Shown: positions 8,184 to 15,520, counted from the first letter of the stretch. The stretch is 64,000 bases of DNA from Actinomyces gerencseriae DSM 6844 (GCF_000429265.1 NZ_KE386871.1:115977-179976); one strand, 5' to 3'. Numbers and translations are program-made. The notes: generated from the letters alone by a model not told the origin.

Positions 8184-8233
8184 TCGCATGGTCGGCTCCC
8201 GCCCTCCCCGTGCGCGCCCCGACGAGGCTCATC

Positions 8234-9661
8234 ATGCTCGACGACTCCTCCGCATCCTCCGCCGCACCCCTCGGCCCGGACTCCGCGCCCGGAGACGGCG
8301 CGACCACGGGCGAGTCCGATGCCGTCGCACGCATCGCGCGGGCCCATGCGCCCGCGTCACGGCCCGCTCCCCCGCGCCACCGCCTCCTCGCGCTGCTCGG
8401 CCCAGCCTTCGTCGCCGCCGTCGCCTACGTCGACCCGGGCAATGTGGCCGCCAACATCACCGCCGGCGCCCGTTACGGCTACGCGCTCGTGTGGGTCCTC
8501 GTCCTGGCCAACGCCATGGCGGTCCTCATCCAGTACCAGAGCGCCAAGCTCGGCATCGTCACCGGGCGGTCCCTGCCCGAGGTGCTCGGCGAGCGTCTCG
8601 GACGCCGAGCGCGCCTGGCCTTCTGGGGTCAGGCCGAGCTCGTCGCCGCCGCCACGGACCTGGCCGAGGTGATCGGCGGCGCCGTCGCCCTCCATCTCCT
8701 GCTCGGACTGCCGCTGCTGACCGGGGGCTGCATGATCGGCGCCGTCTCCATGCTGCTTCTGGCCCTGCAGGAGAGGCGCAGCCAGCGCACCTTCGAGGGC
8801 GTCGTCGTCGGCCTGCTCGTCGCGGTGACGATCGGCTTCGTGGGCGGGCTCGTCGTCGCCCCGCCCGACTGGTCCTCAACGGCCGCCGGGCTCGTCCCCC
8901 GCCTGCGGGACTCCGACAGTCTGCTCGTGGCCGCCTCGATGCTCGGCGCGACCGTCATGCCGCACGCGATCTACCTGCACTCCTCGCTCGTGCGCGACCA
9001 CCACGACGAGATCGGAGAGGGGCGCGGCCGGCGCACGTCCGACGACGGCTCCGGCGGCTCGGCCGATTCGACCGACCGGGCCCGTGACGACGACAGCGGG
9101 GCGCGCACCGCCGTCCTCATCCGCGCCACGCGCATCGACGTTGCCTGGGCGCTGGCCGTGGCCGGCGCCGTCAACATCGCCCTGCTGCTGCTCGCCGCCT
9201 CGGCGCTGTCCGGCGCCGAGGGGACGGACACGATCGAGGGAGCCCACGCCGCCATCACGGCGTCGCTGGGACCGGCCGTCGGCGTCGTCTTCGCCGTGGG
9301 ATTGCTCGCCTCCGGGCTGGCCTCCACGTCGGTGGGGGCCTACGCGGGGTCCGAGATCATGGCCGGACTGCTGCACGTGCGCGTGCCCTTGCTGCTGCGC
9401 AGAGCGATCACGCTCATACCCGCGCTGGTCATCATCGGGGTCGGCGCGGAGCCGACATGGGCGCTCGTGCTGAGCCAGGTGGTGCTGTCCTTCGGGATCC
9501 CCCTGGCGATCGTGCCCCTCATGCGGATGACCGGTTCGCCGAGGCTCATGGGGCGGTGGCGCGACGGCGCTCCGCTGCGCTGGACGGCGCGGGCGGCAGC
9601 GGCGCTCATCATCGTGCTCAACATGGCGCTGGTGTGGCTCACGATCACCGGCCGTGCCTGA
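8234..9661 (+). CDS. mntH: NRAMP-family Mn2+/Fe2+ transporter
   Basis: Proton-coupled divalent metal importer, 475 residues with about 11 membrane helices. TM1 carries the metal-binding DPGN (about residue 67, in [20 protein letters not shown]) and TM6 the matching AxxMPH ([14 protein letters not shown], about 242). Between TM6 and TM7 there is an unusually long hydrophilic Asp/Gly/Ser/Arg-rich loop of about 40 residues starting [10 protein letters not shown]. The ATG at 8234 is preferred; a GTG at 8210 is in frame but has no ribosome-binding site. A palindrome covers its promoter. Divergent from argS. Confidence 0.92.
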   Translation: MLDDSSASSAAPLGPDSAPGDGATTGESDAVARIARAHAPASRPAPPRHRLLALLGPAFVAAVAYVDPGNVAANITAGARYGYALVWVLVLANAMAVLIQYQSAKLGIVTGRSLPEVLGERLGRRARLAFWGQAELVAAATDLAEVIGGAVALHLLLGLPLLTGGCMIGAVSMLLLALQERRSQRTFEGVVVGLLVAVTIGFVGGLVVAPPDWSSTAAGLVPRLRDSDSLLVAASMLGATVMPHAIYLHSSLVRDHHDEIGEGRGRRTSDDGSGGSADSTDRARDDDSGARTAVLIRATRIDVAWALAVAGAVNIALLLLAASALSGAEGTDTIEGAHAAITASLGPAVGVVFAVGLLASGLASTSVGAYAGSEIMAGLLHVRVPLLLRRAITLIPALVIIGVGAEPTWALVLSQVVLSFGIPLAIVPLMRMTGSPRLMGRWRDGAPLRWTARAAAALIIVLNMALVWLTITGRA

Positions 9662-9753
9662 GAGGAGCGCTCCGGGCTCTCCGCAACCCGGGGACGTAAA
9701 GCGAGAAACGTCACATCGCAGCCGCGATGAGCCCCGCGTCCCGAGTCCCGGCG

Positions 9754-9840
9754 CCGCTGGCCGCGCTCGGAGTGCCGTTCTGCGGCGGCAAAGGCAGGGT
9801 CCCCGACCGTGGGGCACCGCTGGCCGTGCGCGGAGTGCAG
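9754..9840. repeat. Pair of diverged direct repeats, 63 bases apart
   Basis: CCGCTGGCCGCGCTCGGAGT (from 9754) returns as CCGCTGGCCGTGCGCGGAGT (from 9817). The 258-base stretch between mntH and the tRNA gene holds these and no gene that I can support. Confidence 0.5.
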
Positions 9841-9919
9841 ACGAACCGCGAGCGGTGAGTCGGGCGGGCGAGACCCGGTTTCGGCCTGCGGGCCTCGCAC
9901 TGGTAGAGTTCCGCCTCGG

Positions 9920-9992
9920 GCCCCGGTAGCTCAGTGGATAGAGCGTCTGCCTCCGGAGCAGAAGGCCGCAGGTTCGAATCCTGTCCGGGGCA
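9920..9992 (+). tRNA. tRNA-Arg (anticodon CCG)
   Basis: A complete cloverleaf: acceptor GCCCCGG pairs with CCGGGGC, the D arm is GCTC..GAGC, the anticodon loop CTCCGGA sits between TCTGC and GCAGA and gives anticodon CCG, and the T arm is CAGGTTCGAATCCTG. The discriminator base is A and the CCA end is not encoded (ACCG follows). The 3' end borders an anomalous lower-GC region, which is typical where mobile elements integrate. Confidence 0.96.
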
Positions 9993-10302
9993 CCGCCCCC
10001 GCGCCCCCGCCGCCCCCCGCGACGGGGGTCTCTTGCCGTCCAGACCCGGACGCGTACGGCGCCGGGATCCATGTGGCGCCATCCTCCGTGACAACCTGAC
10101 TCGGCATGAGGTCGTCGACGGTCACGCCGAAGGCCTGGGCGAGCTTGAACAGATCCTCCGCCGGCCAGGTGATCCTCCCGCGGAGACGTTGGCTGATGTT
10201 CGAGCCCGCAACACCGAGGAAGGCGCCGACCTGCGCGCGCGTCAAGTTGTGGGTCAACAGGTACTGGTTCACGGCGACGCCGACGGCGGCATCGAAGGTC
10301 AT
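9931..10302 (-). CDS. XRE/Cro-type HTH regulator whose 3' end runs antisense into the tRNA
   Basis: 123-residue reading frame from ATG 10302. Residues 1-70 form a helix-turn-helix domain with the order expected of phage/ICE repressors (NLTRAQVGAFLGVAGSNISQ, then RLRGRITWPAEDLFKLAQAF and GVTVDDLM). The last 20 or so codons (PRTGFEPAAFCSGG...) are merely the complement of the tRNA-Arg gene and cannot be native, so the original C-terminus has been lost or replaced. TATATT about 35 bases upstream could be its -10. It is divergent from the 10408 gene; the shared region has TGCAGT repeated 9 bases apart at 10304 and 10313. Probably the regulator of an integrated element, now reduced. Confidence 0.6.
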   Translation of the reverse strand: MTFDAAVGVAVNQYLLTHNLTRAQVGAFLGVAGSNISQRLRGRITWPAEDLFKLAQAFGVTVDDLMPSQVVTEDGATWIPAPYASGSGRQETPVAGGGGGAGAVPRTGFEPAAFCSGGRRSIH

Positions 10303-10372
10303 TGCAGTAGATGCAGTCGTGGTAGGCACGCGACAAATATACCGGATGAGCGTCTCGCTAACAAGAAGACAC

Positions 10373-10401
10373 TTGACATACACAAGAAGGACGAGCATGC
10401 T
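10373..10401 (+). promoter_or_regulatory. Consensus promoter for the excisionase-like gene
   Basis: TTGACA (10373-10378, perfect -35), 17-base spacer, CATGCT (10396-10401); the ATG of the next gene lies 6 bases further on, so the message would be leaderless. The A/T-rich surroundings (10300-10400) differ from the rest of the window. Confidence 0.6.
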
Positions 10402-10407
10402 GCCCTC

Positions 10408-10680
10408 ATGCATGAACGTATGACTAACATGTCTGAGTCAAACATGCTCAGTGGCCGCGAGGCAGCGGCGCTACTACCCGGGATCACCTATACAACCCTG
10501 ATGCGCTGGGCACGCCAGGGCCAGATCCCCTCGACCCAGTACGTGGAGGGAGGCAAAAGACTGTTTCGTCGGGAGGACATCGAGGCTCTATTAACGCTTG
10601 GAGCGGTGCCGCGCCGGCTTGTGGAGAAGCCAGCTCGATCGTCGGGCGAGCTCCCGGGTCAGGGGGCGCTGTCATTGTGA
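10408..10680 (+). CDS. Excisionase/MerR-like HTH protein
   Basis: 90 residues. The central part (SGREAAALLPGITYTTLMRW, ARQGQIPSTQYVEGGKRLFR, REDIEALL) is the winged helix-turn-helix of the excisionase/HTH_17 family: an N-terminal recognition helix pair, a GQIP turn and a wing with KRLFRREDIE. Such proteins direct excision or act as small regulators on plasmids and integrative elements. The start at ATG 10408 is chosen because it sits 6 bases after the -10 of a consensus promoter; ATGs at 10420 and 10429 are alternatives. The stop overlaps the next start (GTGA). Confidence 0.65.
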   Translation: MHERMTNMSESNMLSGREAAALLPGITYTTLMRWARQGQIPSTQYVEGGKRLFRREDIEALLTLGAVPRRLVEKPARSSGELPGQGALSL

Positions 10681-10856
10681 GTGAGTTCTTCGTTGTTCGT
10701 AGGGGTGCGACGGCGCTTCGTAATGAGGTGGTGTGGGACTCGTCGATCAGTTTCGGGGCGCTGGGGATCCTGGCGCGGGCGCTGGCGTCGGCGCCGGGGA
10801 TGCACCTGGGCTACCGGGCGTTCGCGGGTCGCGGGATGGGTTGGAGGCGTCCATGA
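10677..10856 (+). pseudogene. Truncated plasmid/phage replication-type winged-helix gene
   Basis: From a GTG overlapping the previous stop, 59 codons encode SEFFVVRRGATALRNEVVWD, then SSISFGALGILARALASAPG and MHLGYRAFAGRGMG. This is the N-terminal pattern of actinobacterial replisome-organiser-like winged-helix proteins (VVWDPALSFGALGLLARL...GYRELAGRGMGE). Immediately after RGMG the similarity stops and a TGA follows, so the rest of the gene is missing. The break at about 10840-10855 is also where the minus-strand 11106 gene loses plausible protein sequence, so the two genes were joined tail to tail by a deletion. Confidence 0.55.
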
Positions 10857-11106
10857 CGCCGTCGTCGTTCATGAGGCCGGGCACCGCCGCGTTCGCCTGG
10901 CCCGCCGGGATGATGCCCAGCCCGATCATCTGGGTGATGATGGTCACTGTTGTTGCCCGGTTGGCGTCCTCCCTCATCATCTGGCTGTGGTCGATCGCCT
11001 CGGACAGGTGCTGGGTCAGGGCGTCCGCGGTGGCGTTCTGCGCGATGCGCTTGGTCGTGTCCTCACCGCGGAACGTGTCAATGAAAGAGAGTTTCCGGGA
11101 ACTCAT
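10747..11106 (-). CDS. Unknown protein, last gene of the peptide cassette, C-terminus probably replaced
   Basis: 119 codons from ATG 11106, which overlaps the ABC ATPase stop by 4 bases. The first ~85 residues look native (LSFIDTFRGEDTTKRIAQNA..., then a hydrophobic VTIITQMIGLGIIPAG segment). The tail (NPSRDPRTPGSPGASPAPTP...) is the complement of the truncated replication gene and is probably read-through past a deletion junction near 10850. The position after the ATPase is where a permease would be expected, and one membrane-like segment is present, but I cannot assign a family. Confidence 0.45.
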   Translation of the reverse strand: MSSRKLSFIDTFRGEDTTKRIAQNATADALTQHLSEAIDHSQMMREDANRATTVTIITQMIGLGIIPAGQANAAVPGLMNDDGVMDASNPSRDPRTPGSPGASPAPTPAPAPGSPAPRN

Positions 11107-11839
11107 GAGCGGACCTCCTTGTCCTGGTCACCGGGCGCACCCACGACCTCGAAGAAGCGTTTCTCGAGGTCGTGCGGTCGACCAGAGGTGAAATCGGCGA
11201 GAGAGCCCGCGCAACGAAGCGTTCGCTGAAGGATCATGACGTCGTCGACAGTCTGGGCCACTTCGGCCAGTTGGTGACTCGAGAGGAGCACGGTCTTCCC
11301 CTTGGCAGCCAGACCGCGCAAGGTCTCGCGCAACCAGCGGATGCCATCGGGATCCAGTCCGGAGGCCGGCTCGTCAAGGATCAGGAGCCGCGGATCGGCC
11401 GGCATTGCCAGAGCCAGCCCGTGACGCTGTCGCATTCCGGTCGACAGGTTCGAAACGCGCTTGCCTCCCATGTCGGGAGGTCCGACGAAGTCGAGCACCT
11501 CCTCACAGTGCCGCTTCGGCAGCCGCAGGGTGCTCGCCCACAGACGAAGGTCACTGATCACCGTCGCGCCGGGCAGTGCGCCCATGCGGTCCATGCTCAC
11601 ACCGATCCGACGAGCGGCATCAGGCAGCTCGTCGTAGGTGCTGCCGAACACCCGAGCTTCCCCGGAGTCCGCGCGATAGAGACCGAGCGTCGCGCGGAGG
11701 GTGGTCGTCTTGCCGGCACCGTTGCGTCCCAGCAGCCCCACCACTCGGCCTTCAACCACGTCGAACGTGACGTCCTCGACGACTCGTGCCCTCCGAAACT
11801 CTTGCGGAGCCCCCGCACGCTGATAGGGCTGGCAGTCAC
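11103..11839 (-). pseudogene. ABC transporter ATPase with a 1-base frameshift near the N-terminus
   Basis: From the GTG at 11839 (overlapping the upstream stop) the frame reads TASPISVRGLRKSFGGH, a normal ABC N-terminus. The continuation RVVEDVTFDVVEGRVVGLLG is in a different frame. One C missing in GGGCACGAGTCG (about 11790) explains the break: restoring it gives ...KSFGGHRVVEDVTF. Downstream the domain is complete: Walker A GRNGAGKTT, signature NLSTGMRQR (LSxGM as in drug/bacteriocin exporters), Walker B LLILDEPASGLD and the SSHQLAEV histidine switch. Length after repair is about 245 residues. It is probably an exporter or immunity ATPase for the adjacent peptide. The frameshift may be real decay or a base error. 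Confidence 0.7.
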
Positions 11840-12006
11840 TGCGCTCGCTCCCCACGCACTATCTTGACAACCAGGTAGAGCATTCCCAGCACAATGGCTG
11901 CGCAGATAAAGATGCGCAGAGCACCCTGAAGATACACTCCAGCGAGAGCCGACAAAAGCAGCAGCGCGACAACTCCTGAGAGATACTTCATTGCAGATTT
12001 AGACAT
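11836..12006 (-). CDS. Small two-helix membrane protein of the peptide cassette
   Basis: 56 residues from ATG 12006, with GAAGGA 14 bases or so upstream. Two hydrophobic helices (LSGVVALLLLSALAGVYL and LRIFICAAIVLGMLYLVV) are joined by a tight QGA turn and followed by a basic RGERAQ tail. The stop overlaps the ABC ATPase start (GTGA), so the two are coupled. Small membrane proteins of this kind next to an exporter ATPase in bacteriocin or RiPP loci often serve immunity or transport. No specific family is recognised. Confidence 0.6.
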   Translation of the reverse strand: MSKSAMKYLSGVVALLLLSALAGVYLQGALRIFICAAIVLGMLYLVVKIVRGERAQ

Positions 12007-12078
12007 GACAACAACATCCTTCCTCGACAGACCGGGGGTAGTCGGAAAAACAATAGAACGTAGAACAGAGGATCGGGG

Positions 12079-12118
12079 CGGTCTCCCACCGAACGCCTCC
12101 AGCACCGGTGGGGGACCG
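12079..12118 (-). terminator. 13-bp stem hairpin between peptide gene and transporter genes
   Basis: CGGTCTCCCACCG (12079-12091) pairs with CGGTGGGGGACCG (12106-12118) around a 14-base loop, with a single mismatched or wobble pair. There is no U-run after it on the minus strand. It lies downstream of the precursor stop (12206) and before the membrane protein start (12006). It would be suitable as an attenuator or 3' stabiliser that lets the peptide gene be expressed more than the transporter genes. Confidence 0.5.
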
Positions 12119-12205
12119 CGCGGGAGTTGCCACCGCCCTATGAGACCCGCTCCGAGAAATGGGTACCTGGGGAGTCACACGGAGGGTGGTTACCCGGTCA
12201 GTGGA

Positions 12206-12343
12206 TTACGTCACCGCGAAACCAATCGCGGTGACGGCGGTCGCAAACGTGCCACCACCGACGAATCCCGTCCAGAAACCGGGCGCCTCCATGGGCTCGA
12301 GCTCCTGCATGCCCGGCTCCAGCTTCTGCATCTCCTTGTTCAT
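12206..12343 (-). CDS. Daptide-like RiPP precursor peptide (candidate)
   Basis: 45 residues from ATG 12343, preceded by GAGGGGGAGAC (strong ribosome-binding site), ending GTG-ACG-TAA. The N-terminal half is a charged leader with MQELEPMEAP; the C-terminal half is a hydrophobic Gly/Ala/Thr-rich core starting GFWTGFVGGG and ending TAIGFAVT, so the last residue is threonine. An ELExMEAP leader motif, a hydrophobic helix-like core and an invariant C-terminal Thr are what I recall of daptides, RiPPs whose terminal Thr is converted to a dimethylated diamine. It is embedded in a same-strand cassette with a 310-aa gene, a membrane protein and an ABC ATPase. The class assignment is inference; a class II bacteriocin precursor is the main alternative. 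It is too short for routine gene callers. Confidence 0.6.
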   Translation of the reverse strand: MNKEMQKLEPGMQELEPMEAPGFWTGFVGGGTFATAVTAIGFAVT

Positions 12344-12371
12344 GTCTCCCCCTCTCCATCAACTCGAAAGG

Positions 12372-13304
12372 TCACCTACCCATCGGCGCGTTACCGATGA
12401 GTACCGGTACGGCTCCATCGGAACCGTACTCAGCTTGTGGGAGTGCCTGTCGGTCCTCCGTTCTGCTCGCCAGCGCTACGGCGGCGAACAGGTCATCTGA
12501 CGTGAGCCCGTACAGCATCGGAAGGCCGGCGCCCCATCGACGCATGGAACGATGCACGACGCGCGCGCCCTCCTCGGGACTCATCAGTGGCGGAATCTCC
12601 ACACACCATTGCTCCATAAGCTGCGCGAACCCCTGGCTCGGTGCATCGCTCACGCTCGCGCTCGTAGCAGCACAGACGCGAGACCAGAACTGGCGCAGTC
12701 CGCGACTGCTGCCCCAGGCCTCCCGCCCGCGCATCATCTGCTCGAAAACCGCAGGGAGGAGCGGCGCGATGGCCTGGGTTCTGCGGGCACCGATCACGGA
12801 GCTGATCTCCGTCGCGACATACCAGGCTTTGCCGCTGTAGCGGCTCCGACGGAACGAAAGCAGCGCCATGTGGGTCAGACCGTTCAACTCCGCGAGTTCC
12901 AACCGGGTGTCTGCGGACACGGGGCCCGCTGCTCGCTGGGCCGCGATCTCGTCACCGAGCTGCACGATCCGTTCGGTCAACGACAGCGCGAGGTGGTCTT
13001 CGAGACGATGATCGGCGAGCTCTCCCGACAGGACTGCGGTCAGGCGGAGAAGCCCTTCAACCACCGCCTCTTGAACGAGATATCCGGGCAGCGTCTTTGT
13101 GGCACCAGCGTCGTAGACCGCAAGGTCGGGCCGAAACGCCTCACCCGCTAAGAGCCGACGCCCGTCCTCCCCGTCGACGCATGCACTCGAACTGAGCTCG
13201 GCGCCGTCCACGAGGAGCAGCACGATGCTCCGCTCCGGGCACCACCCGTCCAAGGACATTATGCCAAGCGCGACCTCCGTCGGAGAAGACCAGGCGAATC
13301 TCAT
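12372..13304 (-). CDS. Unknown 310-residue protein upstream of the RiPP-like precursor
   Basis: Soluble protein, 310 residues, 28 bases upstream of the peptide gene on the same strand. No domain is recognised. N-terminal half: alternating beta/alpha pattern with WCPERSIVLLLVDGAELSSS; middle: Glu/Leu/Arg-rich helices (VVEGLLRLTAVLSGELADHR, LTERIVQLGDEIAAQ); C-terminal half: several Trp-containing helices (MRRWGAGLPMLYGL). The ATG at 13304 overlaps the stop of an upstream truncated frame (ATGA). Daptide loci carry an unrelated-looking RiPP-recognition protein of about this size (MpaC) directly after the dehydrogenase gene; the position here would fit, but this is a guess that needs a profile search. 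Confidence 0.5.
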   Translation of the reverse strand: MRFAWSSPTEVALGIMSLDGWCPERSIVLLLVDGAELSSSACVDGEDGRRLLAGEAFRPDLAVYDAGATKTLPGYLVQEAVVEGLLRLTAVLSGELADHRLEDHLALSLTERIVQLGDEIAAQRAAGPVSADTRLELAELNGLTHMALLSFRRSRYSGKAWYVATEISSVIGARRTQAIAPLLPAVFEQMMRGREAWGSSRGLRQFWSRVCAATSASVSDAPSQGFAQLMEQWCVEIPPLMSPEEGARVVHRSMRRWGAGLPMLYGLTSDDLFAAVALASRTEDRQALPQAEYGSDGAVPVLIGNAPMGR

Positions 13305-13389
13305 CAGGCGGTCTCCTTCTGCTCGTACCAGGCCGTGAGGCCCCGTCGAATCGCCCCGAACATCTCTGCGATGTCGGAGACCGTGCAGA
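13304..13389 (-). pseudogene. 3' end of a lost upstream gene in the peptide cassette
   Basis: The last ~25 codons (VSDIAEMFGAIRRGLTAWYE, QKETA, stop) look like a genuine amphipathic protein end and their stop overlaps the next start by 4 bases, the coupling seen throughout the cassette. Upstream of about 13389 the frame is only the complement of the plus-strand 13391 gene. The 5' part was therefore removed at a recombination junction that also marks the right end of the island. Its identity cannot be told from 25 residues. Confidence 0.4.
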
Positions 13390-13390
13390 G

Positions 13391-13735
13391 ATGGCCCGGT
13401 ACTATCTGGATGCCATGGAGCCCCGGATGGACGACGACGACCTGGAGCCCGGTCCTCATCGCACGGACACGGCGGGCCGCGCCCTGCGCCACCGAGTCTT
13501 CTTCCCCGCCGACCAGGACCTGCCCTTCCTCATGACGCACTTCTCCATCGACCCGCGCCCGTCGGACACCACCCACCCCGGCGGCGTGCGCCGCATCGCG
13601 TCGGTGCGCCTGCCGGTGCCCGAGAACAAGCGCCGACTCGTGCGAAGCCTGTGCGAGGACGACGCCCTCGTCCTGACCCCGCCCGGCACGACCATGCGCG
13701 TGACCTTCGACGACGGGACCAGTCCGGAGAGCTGA
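13391..13735 (+). CDS. Conserved-looking hypothetical protein
   Basis: 114 residues, soluble, acidic N-terminus (MEPRMDDDDLEP), no membrane segment and no motif I recognise. Two strand-like stretches (HRVFFPADQDLPFLMTHFSI and VRRIASVRLPVPENKRRLVR) give it a folded look. The ATG at 13391 has no clear ribosome-binding site; ATG 13415 is an alternative start. Its 5' end coincides with the right junction of the remnant island, so the original start or promoter may have been disturbed. Confidence 0.5.
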   Translation: MARYYLDAMEPRMDDDDLEPGPHRTDTAGRALRHRVFFPADQDLPFLMTHFSIDPRPSDTTHPGGVRRIASVRLPVPENKRRLVRSLCEDDALVLTPPGTTMRVTFDDGTSPES

Positions 13736-13750
13736 GCACAACCGCCTTCC

Positions 13751-13788
13751 CGCGCCACCGCGGGCGACGGGAGCCCCGTGGTGGCGCG
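13751..13788. terminator. Bidirectional hairpin between convergent genes
   Basis: CGCGCCACCGCGGG (13751-13764) pairs with CCCGTGGTGGCGCG (13775-13788), a 14-base stem with one wobble pair and a 10-base loop, between the converging ends of the 13391 gene and the carboxylesterase. No long U-run follows; GC-rich I-shaped terminators without U-tracts are common in actinobacteria. Confidence 0.6.
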
Positions 13789-13795
13789 GTGGTCA

Positions 13796-15520
13796 TCAGT
13801 GCGGGCCCCGGTCGGCCAACCGCTCCCCGGCGCTCAGCAGACGCCGCTCGACGGCGAAGACCTCGCCGTCGGCGCTCCCATTCGGACGCGGGCCGCGCGG
13901 GTCCCCATAGGTGCGCCCCAGACCGCGTTCGTCCCAGGGCTCCCAACCGGGGCCACCGGTGAGGATGAAGCGCGCCCAGTCGCCGTGCACCGCGTCGGCC
14001 AGCGCCTGGGGCGGCGCCGTCCGCAGGGTGTGATCGCAGTAGGGGTGGGCGAGGCAGTCGAAGGCGAAAGGCACCTCGAAGCAGTGCGTCGACCGCCCCG
14101 TGGCGGGCGACTCCCACGCGAACCGGCTCACCCAGGTGGCCGCCGAGCCGACGGACTCGTGCCGGGCCCGGGCCCAGTCCAGGAGCGGGGTGTGGAACAT
14201 GGTGTCGGAGACGAGGTTGCCGAGGTAGAGATGCTCACCCCCGGACAGCTCGGGGTGGGCGGCCACGTAGTCCGAGGCGAGCCCGGCATCCAGACCGGCC
14301 TCCTCCATCACCTCCACCGCGGTGAGCCCGCCCATCTCCTCGACCAGCCCGAAGGACAGGTCGATGAACTCGTGCGTGGTGCTCATGACCAGCAGCGGAA
14401 TATCGCCGCCGTCGCCTCGGGCGAGCGCCTCGCGCACGGGCAGGGGCAGGAGCTCGTCGTCGACCGTGGGGCCGTAGGTGATCCCCGTGTCCGGGCCGGG
14501 GACGACCGCGGCCCGGATGCGCTCCGCGAGCGGAATGGGGGCGGCCTGCTCGGCGCGGCGCCTCTCGAAGTCGGCGGTGACGGCGAAAACACGATCGTAG
14601 TCCAGTGCCCGCCAGCCCTCCAGGTTCGCCCCGACGCCGGCGAAGCCCGCCATCTCGCGGGCCGTGGACCGGGCGAGGTCGATCGGGATGTCGGTGACGG
14701 CACCCGACTCGCTGATCGCCCGGTGGAACAGGCCTCGAGCACGGGGACAGGCCATGAGGGCCAGGACATTGCCGCCCCCGGCGCTCTGGCCGCCGATGGT
14801 CACATCGCCCGGGTCTCCCCCGAAGGCCGCGATGTTGTCCCGCACCCACTCCAGGGCCGCGAGCTGATCGAGCAGTCCGCGGTTGACGGGGGCGTCGGAG
14901 CCGGCCACCCAGCCGTACCCGTCGAAGCCCAGGCGGTAGGACATGACCACGGTGACCGCGCCGTCCCGGTTGAAGGCGGCGCCGTCGTACCAGGGGCTCG
15001 CCTGACAGCCCGAGGCCCATCCACCGCCGTGGATCCACACGTAGACCGGCAGCCCGGCGCGCTCCTGCCCGGGGACCGGTGTGAAGACGTTGAGGTTGAG
15101 CATGTCGTCGCCCGGCACCGAGGGCTCGGGGATGGCGGGGTCCTCGAAGATCGAGCCGCGCTGCGGTGTCGGACCGGGCAGCGCGGCGCTCCGCTCCTCC
15201 CCCCACCGCGCGCGGGGCACGGGCGCCATGAATCGGCGCCGACCCACCGGGGCCTCGGCGTAGGGGATGCCGTAGAAGGCCGCCGACCGCTCGAAGCGGG
15301 CGCGGAGGCGGGCGCCGGGAGCGGAGACGATCCGTCGCCACACCCCGCGCACCGGGCCGCAGGGGGCGTCGATACGGGGACCGGGGCCGTCGACGGGGAC
15401 GGCGATCGGCGTGGCCGAGGCACTGCGGGCTCCACCGGCATCGGGGCGATCGGCGCCATCGGCATCACGTCCGGCATCAATGCCGTCGGTCGAGCGCACG
15501 GCGTCCGCATCCTGCTGCAT
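13796..15520 (-). CDS. Type-B carboxylesterase/lipase family protein
   Basis: About 574 residues, the usual length of type-B carboxylesterases (para-nitrobenzyl esterase type). After a variable N-terminal region, AFYGIPYAEAPVGRRRF is the family's entry motif; LPVYVWIHGGGWASG holds the oxyanion-hole glycines; GGQSAGGGNVLAL contains the nucleophilic serine (GxSxG). LNLNVFTP is also characteristic. No signal peptide is seen with the ATG at 15520; an ATG at 15541 is possible. Physiological ester substrate unknown. It ends 38 bases before GDPD on the same strand, so co-transcription with the GDPD gene upstream is possible. Confidence 0.85.
   Translation of the reverse strand: MQQDADAVRSTDGIDAGRDADGADRPDAGGARSASATPIAVPVDGPGPRIDAPCGPVRGVWRRIVSAPGARLRARFERSAAFYGIPYAEAPVGRRRFMAPVPRARWGEERSAALPGPTPQRGSIFEDPAIPEPSVPGDDMLNLNVFTPVPGQERAGLPVYVWIHGGGWASGCQASPWYDGAAFNRDGAVTVVMSYRLGFDGYGWVAGSDAPVNRGLLDQLAALEWVRDNIAAFGGDPGDVTIGGQSAGGGNVLALMACPRARGLFHRAISESGAVTDIPIDLARSTAREMAGFAGVGANLEGWRALDYDRVFAVTADFERRRAEQAAPIPLAERIRAAVVPGPDTGITYGPTVDDELLPLPVREALARGDGGDIPLLVMSTTHEFIDLSFGLVEEMGGLTAVEVMEEAGLDAGLASDYVAAHPELSGGEHLYLGNLVSDTMFHTPLLDWARARHESVGSAATWVSRFAWESPATGRSTHCFEVPFAFDCLAHPYCDHTLRTAPPQALADAVHGDWARFILTGGPGWEPWDERGLGRTYGDPRGPRPNGSADGEVFAVERRLLSAGERLADRGPH

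Noticed and set aside
13326-13345. GTCGAATCGCCCCG as a right attachment-site copy of the tRNA-Arg 3' end
   Set aside because: Only TCGAATC (7 bases) is shared in register with the tRNA; the rest does not align, so it cannot be called an att repeat.
13391-13735. Peptide-cassette gene on the plus strand
   Set aside because: Opposite strand, ordinary high GC content, and located beyond the apparent right junction; it belongs to the flanking chromosome.
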